A stretch of DNA of 64,000 bases from Chryseobacterium indologenes (lineage in GTDB: Bacteria > Bacteroidota > Bacteroidia > Flavobacteriales > Weeksellaceae), in the NCBI RefSeq assembly GCF_002025665.1, contig NZ_CP018786.1:3782001-3846000 (forward strand), given 5' to 3'. The position numbers and the translations under genes are program-made. This document shows, one piece after another, positions 1-8,580 of the stretch (position 1 is the stretch's first letter; each line of letters starts with the position of its first letter). Below the pieces are notes generated by a model. It ran no database searches. It was not told where the DNA came from and saw only the letters and a program-made list of their open reading frames with translations.

Positions 1-92
1 CTGATAATCATGGATCCCCGATGTATATTTCTGAAATGGTTTTACTCTTGTTTCTACCATACTTTGTTATTATTTATAAAAACAAGACGGTA

Positions 93-575
93 TTATTTAC
101 CACAGTTTTTGTTTGCTACAGTCTCTTCCGGCAGGTTGTAGAGATAAATTTTTTCTACAGTCCCTTTTTCACATTTACTTACCAGATAATTGGCTATATA
201 ATCCTGCTGATAGTGTGATATTTCTTCACCTAACAGCTCGCCGGCACTTTCTTTATTCGTAATAAAATATGAAGTATTGTCCGTTTTTCTATAAAAAACA
301 AAGTTGAGTGATGCCGTTTCCGGTTTCGCAAGTAACTTGTTGTTTTTCAATTTATTTTCTACATATTTTGTAATTTCTTTTTTCAGATTACTTTCAGTAG
401 GTTCAGGATGATCTATAAGAATATAGTATGAAATTTTCACTGCGTTCTTATCATAAGCATTGGTAAAAGTCATATGATCAAGTGGAATAAAGTCATTCTT
501 TTTCTTATCACAGCTCATAGCTATTAAAAGAAAACATACAATAGTGATAATTTTTACAGATGGTAAATACTTCAT
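93..575 (-). CDS. Small lipoprotein, candidate T6SS immunity protein
   Basis: A 160-residue protein with an N-terminal hydrophobic segment ending in a lipobox (LLIAMSC), so it is predicted to be cleaved at Cys22 and lipid-anchored, facing the periplasm. The rest is soluble, rich in Lys, Asn and Glu, with no family I recognise. It is the last gene of a minus-strand series hcp-vgrG-effector and starts 48 bp after the effector stop. A small lipoprotein directly after a VgrG-linked cargo gene is a common arrangement for immunity proteins that neutralise periplasm-acting effectors. That role is inferred from position only. It could equally be an unrelated lipoprotein. Confidence 0.7.
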   Translation of the reverse strand: MKYLPSVKIITIVCFLLIAMSCDKKKNDFIPLDHMTFTNAYDKNAVKISYYILIDHPEPTESNLKKEITKYVENKLKNNKLLAKPETASLNFVFYRKTDNTSYFITNKESAGELLGEEISHYQQDYIANYLVSKCEKGTVEKIYLYNLPEETVANKNCGK

Positions 576-623
576 TTTTTATAATTATAATAAGGCTCAT
601 TAAAATGTAATGGCTATTCATTG

Positions 624-1982
624 TTAATATTCTCCAGGTCTTCTTCTTCCCATATTTCGAAGATGATCCTGTCTTTCTTTTTCTGCTCTTCTTTTACTTT
701 GGCGTTCTGCTTTGCCGATGGTGATACTTTCTTTAAATGTTTTTTCAAACTCAACTTTAGTGATAAAAGGTTTATATCCTCTGATATGCTGCAAAATAAA
801 CCAATATCTGAAACCAAGCAGATAGTAGTATTTCTTTTCAATATCCGGCATATCCAACCCAAAATGATCATATAAAACAACTTTATAGGTTGCATCATAA
901 GTACCGTTAGCTGATTTATTGAATTTTGTCAGCTTCACTTCATATGCCCAGGTATCATTCATACAAATGGTGAGCCCTCCCATAAAAGTATCTTTCATCG
1001 TTGAAAACTGGGGATGTCCCCATCCTCTTCTTCCGAACTTTCCTACCTCATCATCTGTAAAGTGTATTTCATCATCTTCAATGGATGCAATGCTTCCATG
1101 GTTTTTCTTAATTCTGTCCGCAATTTCATCTTCCATACTTAGGCAGAATCGTTGATTTGAAGGATGGTTCAACACATGTTTTGTAAGAATAGAATTGGTA
1201 TACTCACCTCCTTCACTCCGCTTAAATTTTTCAATCATATCAAAGGCAACCGTTTCCAGTTCTCCGACTGAAAAAAGTGTTCCCACCATACGCTTGAAAC
1301 CTGCCCATAATTCTTCGTCTGTTTTATCTCTGATCTCTGATTTGATCCAAATTCCCTTGCTTTCCACATCCTGCAAGGTGTACCGTGAAGGATACTGATT
1401 GGAAACTCCCAGACCATAGCACAGATCATCCGCCATGTTAACGCCTTTCCTGTCTTTTCCTTTTATTTTAAATCGGTCAATATAAAGAGGTAATGGATTG
1501 GTTATTTTGACTTCAACACTGACCTTGTCTATCGGAGTTTTAAAATAGGCATATACACGCATATCATAACAGGGAAGTTTCACCTGAATGGTCTCCGTAT
1601 TTCCGGTGATTGAAGAGTAATCGAAAAAAAAGGGTATAGAAATTCCATTTATTTTTTCCTGCCATTGAAGTTTTTTATACTCGCTCTTCGTTGCAGATCT
1701 GTTAAAAGTCGCTTTGAACCAGTATTTTTCGCCTTCTTTGGGTTTTGCTATTTTCCCTCCATTATCATCTAAAGGGCCTTCTACCTTTGTTACTAATAAT
1801 GTATTGTCTTTTTTCGCCTGATACTCATCGAATTTCTTGCCTCCTTTTTTCCCGTAAAAGGTGTTTTCCTGAGGAGATTTAAAATCCAAAGTCCCCTTGG
1901 AAGCATCTTTCATAATATGTTCTGCTTCCTTGTAAGATTTCCCAAAGACATTCCGTACGATATTTCCTCCTTCACCTGCCAT
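624..1982 (-). CDS. Putative T6SS cargo effector with DUF3289-type C-terminus
   Basis: A 452-residue protein with no signal peptide. Residues about 45-170 look like a beta-rich, Ig-like module (VEGPLDDNGGK, then KYWFKATFNR) of the kind seen at the start of Bacteroidetes T6SS-associated proteins. Residues about 180-430 resemble DUF3289: GRRGWGHPQFSTMKD, then LTICMNDTWAYEVKLT and YDHFGLDMPDIEK. The C-terminus is highly charged (RQSKRRAEKERQ). The start codon lies one base past the vgrG stop, so the two are translationally linked, as expected for a cargo loaded on the VgrG spike. DUF3289 has no activity that I know of, so toxicity is inferred from context. No catalytic motif was recognised. Confidence 0.75.
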   Translation of the reverse strand: MAGEGGNIVRNVFGKSYKEAEHIMKDASKGTLDFKSPQENTFYGKKGGKKFDEYQAKKDNTLLVTKVEGPLDDNGGKIAKPKEGEKYWFKATFNRSATKSEYKKLQWQEKINGISIPFFFDYSSITGNTETIQVKLPCYDMRVYAYFKTPIDKVSVEVKITNPLPLYIDRFKIKGKDRKGVNMADDLCYGLGVSNQYPSRYTLQDVESKGIWIKSEIRDKTDEELWAGFKRMVGTLFSVGELETVAFDMIEKFKRSEGGEYTNSILTKHVLNHPSNQRFCLSMEDEIADRIKKNHGSIASIEDDEIHFTDDEVGKFGRRGWGHPQFSTMKDTFMGGLTICMNDTWAYEVKLTKFNKSANGTYDATYKVVLYDHFGLDMPDIEKKYYYLLGFRYWFILQHIRGYKPFITKVEFEKTFKESITIGKAERQSKRRAEKERQDHLRNMGRRRPGEY

Positions 1983-1983
1983 A

Positions 1984-3864
1984 TTACTGCATTTTTACCT
2001 GTTTACCGCTGTTAATAAGCACTTCCTTGGCACTCTCTACATTAATCGCTTCTTTGGTACTGATGTAAGAGCCTGCTTCCATATTTTCTGTAATATTTTT
2101 CGCCCTGGAGCTTCTTCCGGCTTCAGCCGTTTCAATAATATTACTCGCTGTCAGATTATAATCATCATTAGCAGTTTCAGTAATATCTTCTCCAGCCATA
2201 ATATTGACATTTCTCTGGGCAGAGGCAATGATATTTTTTCCGGCATTAATCTGCACATTTTCTCCGGCTGTGAAGGTTATATTTTTGGGTGCATTCACCA
2301 CAATATTTCCTTTTCCGTCCATGAGGTAAGTATTTCCACTAGGATCTTCAATAAAAATACTTCCTTCCTGATCGTTAAAAATCACTTTATTACCACTTCT
2401 CGTTTGAATAGACTTAAGGTGGTTATTGATACTTCCTCCCAATGCTACCTGTCCATGGAACATTCCTCCCATAGCAAATGGAAAGTCGGGATGATGATAT
2501 TCAAAACCAACCATAACCTGATCTCCAACTTCAGGTACCGCAACAAAACCTCTGTTTTGAGTAATCATATCTGTACCTCCGGCATCAGGACTCATCATTC
2601 TGATAAAATGGGTGGTATCCGGGTTTTTCTGCCAGTCAAATCTTACCTGTATTCTTCCCTGATTAAGGGGATCTGTATTGGAAATGACGGTAGCAACCTG
2701 TGGTTCGGCCTTGGGTTGTATAAAATCCGGTTTTGGCATAAAGCCTGTTCCTTCAGCAATCGCTTCAAAACTACCACTATAATAACCTCTGGCATTGACT
2801 TCATGGGTCACTTCGGTAACTGTAATTTTTGTAAAGTAAGAAGTCTGGCTGGTATCCGGTTTCCTCATTTCAATATCAGCAAGGCATCCGGGATACAGAA
2901 ACGGAACGGTGGTATTTCCCGCAACTGTAAATACTTCCACAGCAGCACTTCCTGCAGCACTTTTCTGAGAATCGCTTACATCAACAAACATATTGGCATT
3001 AATGGGTACGGGAGACAAAGAAGGTGTTTTAAAGATATTACTGTTAAGTTCATAAGCTTTCGAAGGGATTTCTCCCAGATGTCTGATATTATTCTCCGAG
3101 CCCTCCATTTTAGTGTGGCTGCTGCTGTTATATCCAAAAAACTGAGGATTGGTATGAACGGCATTCAATTCTACCTGAACATCTGTTGCGTTGCTTCCAT
3201 AGACGAGCTTGATCGGTTTTTCTGAAGGCGGAAGTTTTCCAAAATGAAGTACTTCACCATCATAGTAAAACTGTTCTCCGTAGGCTTCGGCTGTTCTTGC
3301 AAGATAGTTATAATGGGTCTCGTTATATTGTGAACTATAATTGATATAGCTTTTATTCTGTGTATCTACTCTGAAATCAAATTTTTCTGTTCCCAGGGCT
3401 TCTTTAAGTATTTTGTTTGCAATAATTCCTGTATTCACAGCCTGATCACCTCCAAAACTTTGGGTATGGGGAGCGGCATCCATGAGAATAGTAGGACTTT
3501 GACCCCGCAATACTATATTTCCCAGGCTCATTTTTTCCTGGCTGAATGCGGCTTTGGTGATTACCCCTACAAAGGTTCTTTCCGGGCTTTCGCTTTCATA
3601 ATCTTTATATTTGAAAACAATAGTAATCCTTTTTCCCAAAAACTGGCGGGCTTGTTCCAGGGTGTGGTTTTGAGCTTCCCCAAGAGAATCATGGGCGAGA
3701 ATAAGTTCAAAATTGTGATGGCGTCTCGCACTTTGCTGTAGGCGAAAATGCTTGAAGTGTTTGATAATCTTGCCTTCAATCACAATATCCAGTTTCACCA
3801 CACGGTTGATTCCGGGAATATGATTCTCTGAAATCTTATCGGAATTCGAGGCATTTTTATTCAT
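1984..3864 (-). CDS. vgrG: Type VI secretion spike protein VgrG (TssI)
   Basis: A 626-residue VgrG-family protein that forms the trimeric spike on the Hcp tube of a contractile secretion system. The N-terminal two thirds has the gp27-like fold (RHHNFELILAHDSL, then GVITKAAFSQ). About residues 390-480 form the gp5-like OB domain (NQGRIQVRFDW, RMMSPDAGGTDM). The C-terminus is a repetitive beta-helix rich in VxIxAGxxI turns (ITFTAGENVQINAGKNI) ending in KQVKMQ. No C-terminal toxin extension is visible, so cargo is probably separate and is the next gene. Its start is 125 bp after the hcp stop, across a terminator. No other T6SS structural gene is present, so this is an orphan vgrG island. Confidence 0.93.
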   Translation of the reverse strand: MNKNASNSDKISENHIPGINRVVKLDIVIEGKIIKHFKHFRLQQSARRHHNFELILAHDSLGEAQNHTLEQARQFLGKRITIVFKYKDYESESPERTFVGVITKAAFSQEKMSLGNIVLRGQSPTILMDAAPHTQSFGGDQAVNTGIIANKILKEALGTEKFDFRVDTQNKSYINYSSQYNETHYNYLARTAEAYGEQFYYDGEVLHFGKLPPSEKPIKLVYGSNATDVQVELNAVHTNPQFFGYNSSSHTKMEGSENNIRHLGEIPSKAYELNSNIFKTPSLSPVPINANMFVDVSDSQKSAAGSAAVEVFTVAGNTTVPFLYPGCLADIEMRKPDTSQTSYFTKITVTEVTHEVNARGYYSGSFEAIAEGTGFMPKPDFIQPKAEPQVATVISNTDPLNQGRIQVRFDWQKNPDTTHFIRMMSPDAGGTDMITQNRGFVAVPEVGDQVMVGFEYHHPDFPFAMGGMFHGQVALGGSINNHLKSIQTRSGNKVIFNDQEGSIFIEDPSGNTYLMDGKGNIVVNAPKNITFTAGENVQINAGKNIIASAQRNVNIMAGEDITETANDDYNLTASNIIETAEAGRSSRAKNITENMEAGSYISTKEAINVESAKEVLINSGKQVKMQ

Positions 3865-3921
3865 AGTGATTAGGTGTTTTTTTCAGAACTTTATTTGGAA
3901 TAAACAATCGTTCTATAAGGT

Positions 3922-3970
3922 TAAAAAAGGCAGAACAGCTTTCCTTGAAGGATGTACTATTCTGCCTGAT
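3922..3970 (-). terminator. Rho-independent terminator between hcp and vgrG
   Basis: On the minus strand, just after the hcp stop, AGGCAGAA (3967-3960) pairs perfectly with TTCTGCCT (3935-3928). An inner hairpin TCC/GGA lies in the loop and six T residues follow. It should end most hcp transcripts before vgrG, letting the tube protein be made in excess. Confidence 0.75.
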
Positions 3971-3989
3971 ATTTAAATTCTGAATATGC

Positions 3990-4394
3990 TTAAGAAGGCC
4001 ATGCTCCGAAGTAAGAAGAATTCCCCAGATCTATCTGTTCTGCACTTACCACAAAACTGATATACATACTGTTTTCATCCACAGCATCGAAATCTACCTC
4101 ATGCTGGATTACATAACCATTGTTCCACTTTAATGTTGTTAATGTTCCTTCTTCGTGAGATTTGTTGAAAGTGATCTCTCCTACAGTAGGCTTATATTTT
4201 CCGTTCAGTAAACTTTCCAGGATGTCTGATTTATCAGTAGCTTCCACTGTAATTTTGATAAGCGCGTTGGAAGGGTCTGATGCTACACGCCCTGATACGT
4301 CTGTAGCTCTTGATACGCTATAGTTAAGTTTTAATAGCTTTTGTCCTTCTCCGTTGTTGAATTTTAAAATTCCTCTTGAATTTCTTTCTGCCAT
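3990..4394 (-). CDS. hcp: Type VI secretion tube protein Hcp (TssD, Bacteroidetes type)
   Basis: A 134-residue protein matching the Hcp/TssD family of the Bacteroidetes T6SS in size and pattern: an all-beta protein beginning AERNSRGILKFNNGEGQKLL, with ISFVVSAEQIDLG near the end and a short aromatic tail (YFGAWPS). Hcp hexamers stack into the inner tube that is shot into target cells. It has no signal peptide, as expected. It has its own promoter (-7 box at 4447-4454) and a strong terminator downstream, so it is probably expressed at a higher level than vgrG. It lies first in the island hcp-vgrG-effector-lipoprotein. Confidence 0.9.
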   Translation of the reverse strand: MAERNSRGILKFNNGEGQKLLKLNYSVSRATDVSGRVASDPSNALIKITVEATDKSDILESLLNGKYKPTVGEITFNKSHEEGTLTTLKWNNGYVIQHEVDFDAVDENSMYISFVVSAEQIDLGNSSYFGAWPS

Positions 4395-4446
4395 GATTGT
4401 AAATTTTAATGGTTAATGTATTGTGATTGTTTGTTTTCTATATCAC

Positions 4447-4475
4447 CAAATATAGATGTATTTATAAAAAACAAA
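4447..4475 (-). promoter_or_regulatory. hcp promoter (-33/-7 Bacteroidetes type)
   Basis: On the minus strand TATATTTG (4454-4447) matches the Bacteroidetes -7 consensus TAnnTTTG. A TTTG ends at 4472, 17 bases upstream, as the -33 element. The start codon is about 52 bases downstream. Confidence 0.6.
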
Positions 4476-4863
4476 TAGCGTTTATTATTAAATTTAAAAA
4501 AGTGTAGTAATAGTACGACTAACAATCGTTAGGTTAATTATCCATTATAAATCAAGTGTTTGCTGTTTTTCATGACTAAAAATCGGATTATTTTATTGCC
4601 TGTTTAAAATTGTTTAAAGAAGCAATAATATTATTCCCAAAATAGTCTTACAGAAAATCTTCTGCTTCATCCTTTAGAAGTACAACATTTTTTTGAGAAA
4701 AATTCTAAATATCAGGACTGAAAACCTTTCAATAACCTCCTGTGGAAATTATATTCAAAAAAAACAGGAAAAAATAAAACATATCAAAACACTGATGAAC
4801 AAGACATTGAAGATATAACCCAGCTGAAACAACATATTTATTCAAAAAAATTAACTGAAAAAC
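4476..4863. other. Intergenic region without recognised genes
   Basis: AT-rich stretch between the hcp promoter and the tRNA-Phe promoter. No credible reading frame, repeat or RNA gene was seen. Confidence 0.5.
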
Positions 4864-4894
4864 TTGCGCGGTATTATAAAATGTTATACTTTTG
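4864..4894 (+). promoter_or_regulatory. tRNA-Phe promoter
   Basis: TTG at 4864-4866, a 20-base spacer, then TACTTTTG at 4887-4894 (TAnnTTTG). The tRNA 5' end is about 41 bases further on. Confidence 0.65.
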
Positions 4895-4935
4895 CATCAC
4901 TTTAAAACAACGAAGTAATAAACGAAAACATAAAT

Positions 4936-5008
4936 GGTTTCTTAGCTCAGTTGGTAGAGCAATGGATTGAAAATCCATGTGTCCCTGGTTCGATTCCTGG
5001 AGAAACCA
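4936..5008 (+). tRNA. tRNA-Phe (GAA)
   Basis: A 73-nt cloverleaf. Acceptor GGTTTCT (4936-4942) pairs with AGAAACC (5001-5007), with discriminator A5008. D arm GCTC/GAGC, anticodon stem ATGGA/TCCAT around loop TTGAAAA with anticodon GAA at 4969-4971, five-base variable loop, and T arm CCTGG-TTCGATT-CCTGG. CCA is not encoded and must be added afterwards. It is a single-gene transcript with its own promoter and terminator. Confidence 0.98.
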
Positions 5009-5012
5009 CTTC

Positions 5013-5049
5013 AAAACCTCTAATTTATTTTAGAGGTTTTTTTGTTTTT
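5013..5049 (+). terminator. Terminator after tRNA-Phe
   Basis: AAAACCTCTAA (5013-5023) pairs with TTAGAGGTTTT (5030-5040) and is followed by a T-rich run. In the reverse direction it may also help stop transcripts from the gal operon, though the T-run there is weaker. Confidence 0.85.
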
Positions 5050-5115
5050 AATACATAACTTATTTTCAGTAATTTCTAAGCCTGGGATTTATAAACTGTT
5101 ATACCTAATTGGATA

Positions 5116-6168
5116 TTAATAAACTGAGAATTTGTATATAGTTGAATGTTTATATACATCTTTAGGAGTTAGTATTGGTGATGGAAAATGGGATTGGTTA
5201 ATTGCATCTGGAAAATTCTGTGTTTCCAAACAAAATGCCTCTCTTTCCTGGTACAGGTGATCTTCTTTTCCTTTTATATTTTTTATCCAATTGGCAGTAT
5301 ATAACTGCAAACCCTGCATAGTGGTAAATACTTCCATTTTTCTACCGGACCGTGGCTCTATAACAGTAGCTACTAAATCTAAATGATGCATACGGTGCTT
5401 TAAAACAAAATTATGATCATATCCTTTTCCAATCGTAAGTTGATCATGATCCATATCAATTCTGTCTCCAATACCTGTTAAGGAGGTAAAATCAAACGGG
5501 GTATTTTTTACAGTTAAAATTTCACCTGTCGGTTCAAGGTTTTTTGTAAGAGGAGTATAAAAATCAGCCTCAATCTGCAATTGATGGTTATTTATTGTTC
5601 CACTGCCCTCCCCCGCCAAGTTAAAATAAGAATGGTTTACCAGATTGAGTATAGTTTCCTGGTCTGTTGTCCCTGAATAATCTAACTGTAATTCATTATT
5701 TTCACTAATGGAATAAGTTACCGTTACAGATACAGTACCAGGGTAGCCTTCTTCCCCGTCAGGAGAAGTGTATTGAAAACTCACTTTCGAGGCAGAAGAC
5801 TCTTTAACATCCCATACTTTTTTATCAAAACCCTTCAGTCCACCATGCAAATGATTATCCTCATTATTAACTGTTAATGAGTATTCTTTTCTGTTTAATG
5901 TGAATTTTCCTTTCCTGATACGATTAGCACATCTACCACAAATGGCCCCTTGATAAAATTCATTATTGTCTATGTATTCTTGTGCTGTTTCATATCCCTG
6001 CACTACATCTGCCAGTTTTCCGTCTTTATCTTTAACATTAATACTCACTATAATTGCCCCATAATTAGTTACTTGTACAATCATCCCATTCTTATTTTTC
6101 AACGTGAATAACCGGACTTTTTGATGGTTGTGAACTGTATTAAAAGTCACTTCATTGATAACACCCAT
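5116..6168 (-). CDS. galM: Aldose 1-epimerase (galactose mutarotase)
   Basis: A 350-residue cytoplasmic protein of the GalM family, which interconverts beta- and alpha-D-galactose so that GalK can use it. Visible family motifs are NHLHGGLKGFDKKVWD with the conserved His pair region, LVNHSYFNLAGEGSG, and the C-terminal ETQNFPDAINQSHFPSPIL carrying the general-base Glu. There is no signal peptide, unlike some secreted mutarotases. It is the last gene of the operon GH35-galT-galK-galM, with its ATG three bases past the galK stop. Expression should follow the operator-bearing promoter upstream of the beta-galactosidase gene. Confidence 0.93.
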   Translation of the reverse strand: MGVINEVTFNTVHNHQKVRLFTLKNKNGMIVQVTNYGAIIVSINVKDKDGKLADVVQGYETAQEYIDNNEFYQGAICGRCANRIRKGKFTLNRKEYSLTVNNEDNHLHGGLKGFDKKVWDVKESSASKVSFQYTSPDGEEGYPGTVSVTVTYSISENNELQLDYSGTTDQETILNLVNHSYFNLAGEGSGTINNHQLQIEADFYTPLTKNLEPTGEILTVKNTPFDFTSLTGIGDRIDMDHDQLTIGKGYDHNFVLKHRMHHLDLVATVIEPRSGRKMEVFTTMQGLQLYTANWIKNIKGKEDHLYQEREAFCLETQNFPDAINQSHFPSPILTPKDVYKHSTIYKFSVY

Positions 6169-6171
6169 TTT

Positions 6172-7455
6172 TTAAAGGTCTAATTTAACAACTCCTTTTT
6201 GTCTTATGAATAAAGGATGACAAGAACCCACTCCAAATAAATGATTTAAAGTTGTGGTATATTTTTCAAGCAAATTTTCAGGGACAAAAGCTTGTATTGT
6301 TCCTGCAAATCCTCCACCATGCACACGCCATGCTCCAGCACCTTTCAGTACTAATTCGCTGTAAGCCAACCCTAATGAAACGGCTTGTTCATGTATATTA
6401 TTTGATACATAAACATTTTGATTGTACATATACGAACTATGTCCTGAATCTATTACCAAGTGTAAAAATTTTTGGAAATCATTATTCTCTAATGCTGTTA
6501 CTTCATCTACTACGCGTTCATTTTCACATTCAAAATGAATGGCTCTTAAAATAGCCCGATCTCCTACTTTTTTACGGATAGAAGGAGCAATATCCATTAC
6601 TTTTTCCAGAGTCGTTTCTCTCAGTACACTACATCCTAAATGGGCTGCAACGTCTTTCATCTCTTTAGGTAAAACAGCATATTCATCATTCAAATTGGTA
6701 TGATCGCCCCGAGTATCTGTAATCACTAAAGAAAAACCAGTAGATTCAAAATCAAAATCTACTTTTTTAACAATAGGATTGGTTACGTCTGCAAAGTCAA
6801 TGATTACCAAACCTCCTACTGCACAAGCTACCTGATCCATTAACCCGCAAGGTTTTCCAAAGAAAACATTTTCTGCATATTGTCCAATCCGGGCATTTAA
6901 TATGGGATCTATATTACCATCATTGAATAAATGACTTACAATTGCACCAATTAAAACCTCAAATGATGCTGATGAACTTAATCCGGAACCTTTAGGAACA
7001 CACCCATCAATTACAGCATCGAATCCTCCTATTTTATAGCCCAATTCTTTTAATCGAGCATTAATTCCACGAACAAGCGCATTTGAGGTTAAAAATTCCT
7101 TCTCATTGGGAATAAGGTGGTCCAAATCTATTTCAAATGATTGATAACCTGAAGATTCAATCCTGATTATATTGGAGTTATTTTTAGCAGCAACGGCTAT
7201 ATTATCTAAGTTTATGGCACTCGCTAATACGCGACCATGATTATGATCTGTGTGATTACCTCCAATTTCGGTTCGTCCTGGTGAACTAAAAACAGAAACC
7301 TCTTTTTCTCCAAAAATTTCTCTGAAACGAGATAATGCTTTGGTATACCGAACTGCTTGCTGATGTAATAATTCTGAATTTTGTCCGTACAACTCTCTAA
7401 ATTGAGGAATATCACCTTCATTAATTAAAGAATCAATATATTTATTATTTGACAT
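6172..7455 (-). CDS. galK: Galactokinase
   Basis: A 427-residue GHMP-family kinase that phosphorylates alpha-D-galactose at C1 with ATP, the first committed step of the Leloir pathway. It shows the galactokinase signature (GRTEIGGNHTDHNHGRVLA), the GHMP ATP loop PKGSGLSSSASFE and the C-terminal motif KGAGAWRVHGGGFAGT. It is longer than the E. coli enzyme (382), mainly through an N-terminal extension of about 45 residues before the substrate motif. It lies between galT (47 bases upstream) and galM (3-base gap). Confidence 0.95.
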   Translation of the reverse strand: MSNNKYIDSLINEGDIPQFRELYGQNSELLHQQAVRYTKALSRFREIFGEKEVSVFSSPGRTEIGGNHTDHNHGRVLASAINLDNIAVAAKNNSNIIRIESSGYQSFEIDLDHLIPNEKEFLTSNALVRGINARLKELGYKIGGFDAVIDGCVPKGSGLSSSASFEVLIGAIVSHLFNDGNIDPILNARIGQYAENVFFGKPCGLMDQVACAVGGLVIIDFADVTNPIVKKVDFDFESTGFSLVITDTRGDHTNLNDEYAVLPKEMKDVAAHLGCSVLRETTLEKVMDIAPSIRKKVGDRAILRAIHFECENERVVDEVTALENNDFQKFLHLVIDSGHSSYMYNQNVYVSNNIHEQAVSLGLAYSELVLKGAGAWRVHGGGFAGTIQAFVPENLLEKYTTTLNHLFGVGSCHPLFIRQKGVVKLDL

Positions 7456-7502
7456 GTATTGGTACCTAATTTATAAAACAGCCTATTTTATTAAGAGCCA
7501 TT

Positions 7503-8561
7503 TTATTTATTTTTATAATGAATTGTTGAACTTTTTTTAAGAATCTCGGCACTTTGTTCCGGAGTAATATCTCTTTGGGCTTCTGCTAACATTTCGTATC
7601 CTACCATGAATTTTTTCACACTAGCTGAACGAAGCAAAGGAGGATAAAAATGCATATGAAAATGCCATTCTTCATGAGATTCTGAATCTGTAGGAGCTTG
7701 ATGTATTCCGGCAGAATAAGGGAAAGAAATTGAGAAAATATTATCGTATTTTGTGGTCAGATCTTTCAACATTTGAGCAAATAAAACCTGATCTTCATCT
7801 GAAAAGGCTAATAGACTATTTAGAGGTTTTTTACTAATAATCATTGTTTCATAGGGCCAGGTTGCCCAAAATGGAACCAAAGCCACAAAAGCTTTATTTT
7901 CTAAAACAATTCGCTCCTTACTTTCAATTTCTTTCTGAAGATAATCATACAAAAGAGTTGTTCCGTGTTGATAATAATATTTTTTCAAATTTTGCTGTGT
8001 TCTGACCACTTGAGAAGGAATGGATGCCTGCGCCCAAATCTGACCATGAGGATGAGGATTACTACAGCCCATAACAGACCCTTTGTTTTCAAAAATCTGA
8101 ACATGATTAATATAATCTAGTTTCCCAAGACTCTGATATTCATCTTTCCAGACAGACACCACTTTTGTAATCGCTTCTACAGACATTTCAGGAAGAGTCA
8201 ATGAATGATCGTGTGAAAAACAGATTACCCGGTTAATTCCTCTTTCAGGTTCCATTTTAAATAACTCACCCAGTTCACCTTCCGTTTTATCTGGGGCTAT
8301 TTCTCCTTTCAATAAAGCTCCAAAATCATTATCGAATACATATACACCTTCATAGCGAGGGTTTTGGGTCTCGTTAGCTCTTGAATTTCCGGGACATAAA
8401 TAGCATTTCGGATCATATTGATTTTGAGCGCTTATTAATGGTTCTTCCTGTTGCCCTTGCCATGGCCGTTTTGCCCTTTGTGGTGATACCAAAACCCATT
8501 CATCCAATAAAGGATTAAATCTTCTATGTGGATGATTTTTGCTGTTAAATGAAGTACTCAT
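7503..8561 (-). CDS. galT: Galactose-1-phosphate uridylyltransferase
   Basis: A 352-residue HIT-superfamily enzyme that exchanges UMP between UDP-glucose and galactose-1-phosphate. The active-site motif is SNPHPHGQIWAQ, with His172 of His-Pro-His as the predicted uridylylated nucleophile. CYLCPGN near the N-terminus and HEEWHFHMHFYPP near the C-terminus fit the metal-binding and substrate regions of the bacterial GalT type 1 family. It follows the GH35 gene by 19 bases and precedes galK. No galE is in this operon. The epimerase at 25130-26056 could regenerate UDP-glucose. Confidence 0.95.
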   Translation of the reverse strand: MSTSFNSKNHPHRRFNPLLDEWVLVSPQRAKRPWQGQQEEPLISAQNQYDPKCYLCPGNSRANETQNPRYEGVYVFDNDFGALLKGEIAPDKTEGELGELFKMEPERGINRVICFSHDHSLTLPEMSVEAITKVVSVWKDEYQSLGKLDYINHVQIFENKGSVMGCSNPHPHGQIWAQASIPSQVVRTQQNLKKYYYQHGTTLLYDYLQKEIESKERIVLENKAFVALVPFWATWPYETMIISKKPLNSLLAFSDEDQVLFAQMLKDLTTKYDNIFSISFPYSAGIHQAPTDSESHEEWHFHMHFYPPLLRSASVKKFMVGYEMLAEAQRDITPEQSAEILKKSSTIHYKNK

Positions 8562-8580
8562 GTTGAGCTTATTATTTATA

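Noticed and set aside
21..218. Hydrophobic plus-strand frame at the left edge
   Set aside because: Overlaps the lipoprotein gene on the other strand. The hydrophobicity reflects AT-rich DNA.
2404..3225. Long plus-strand open frame
   Set aside because: It lies wholly antisense to vgrG, has no recognisable domain and has a composition typical of a shadow frame.
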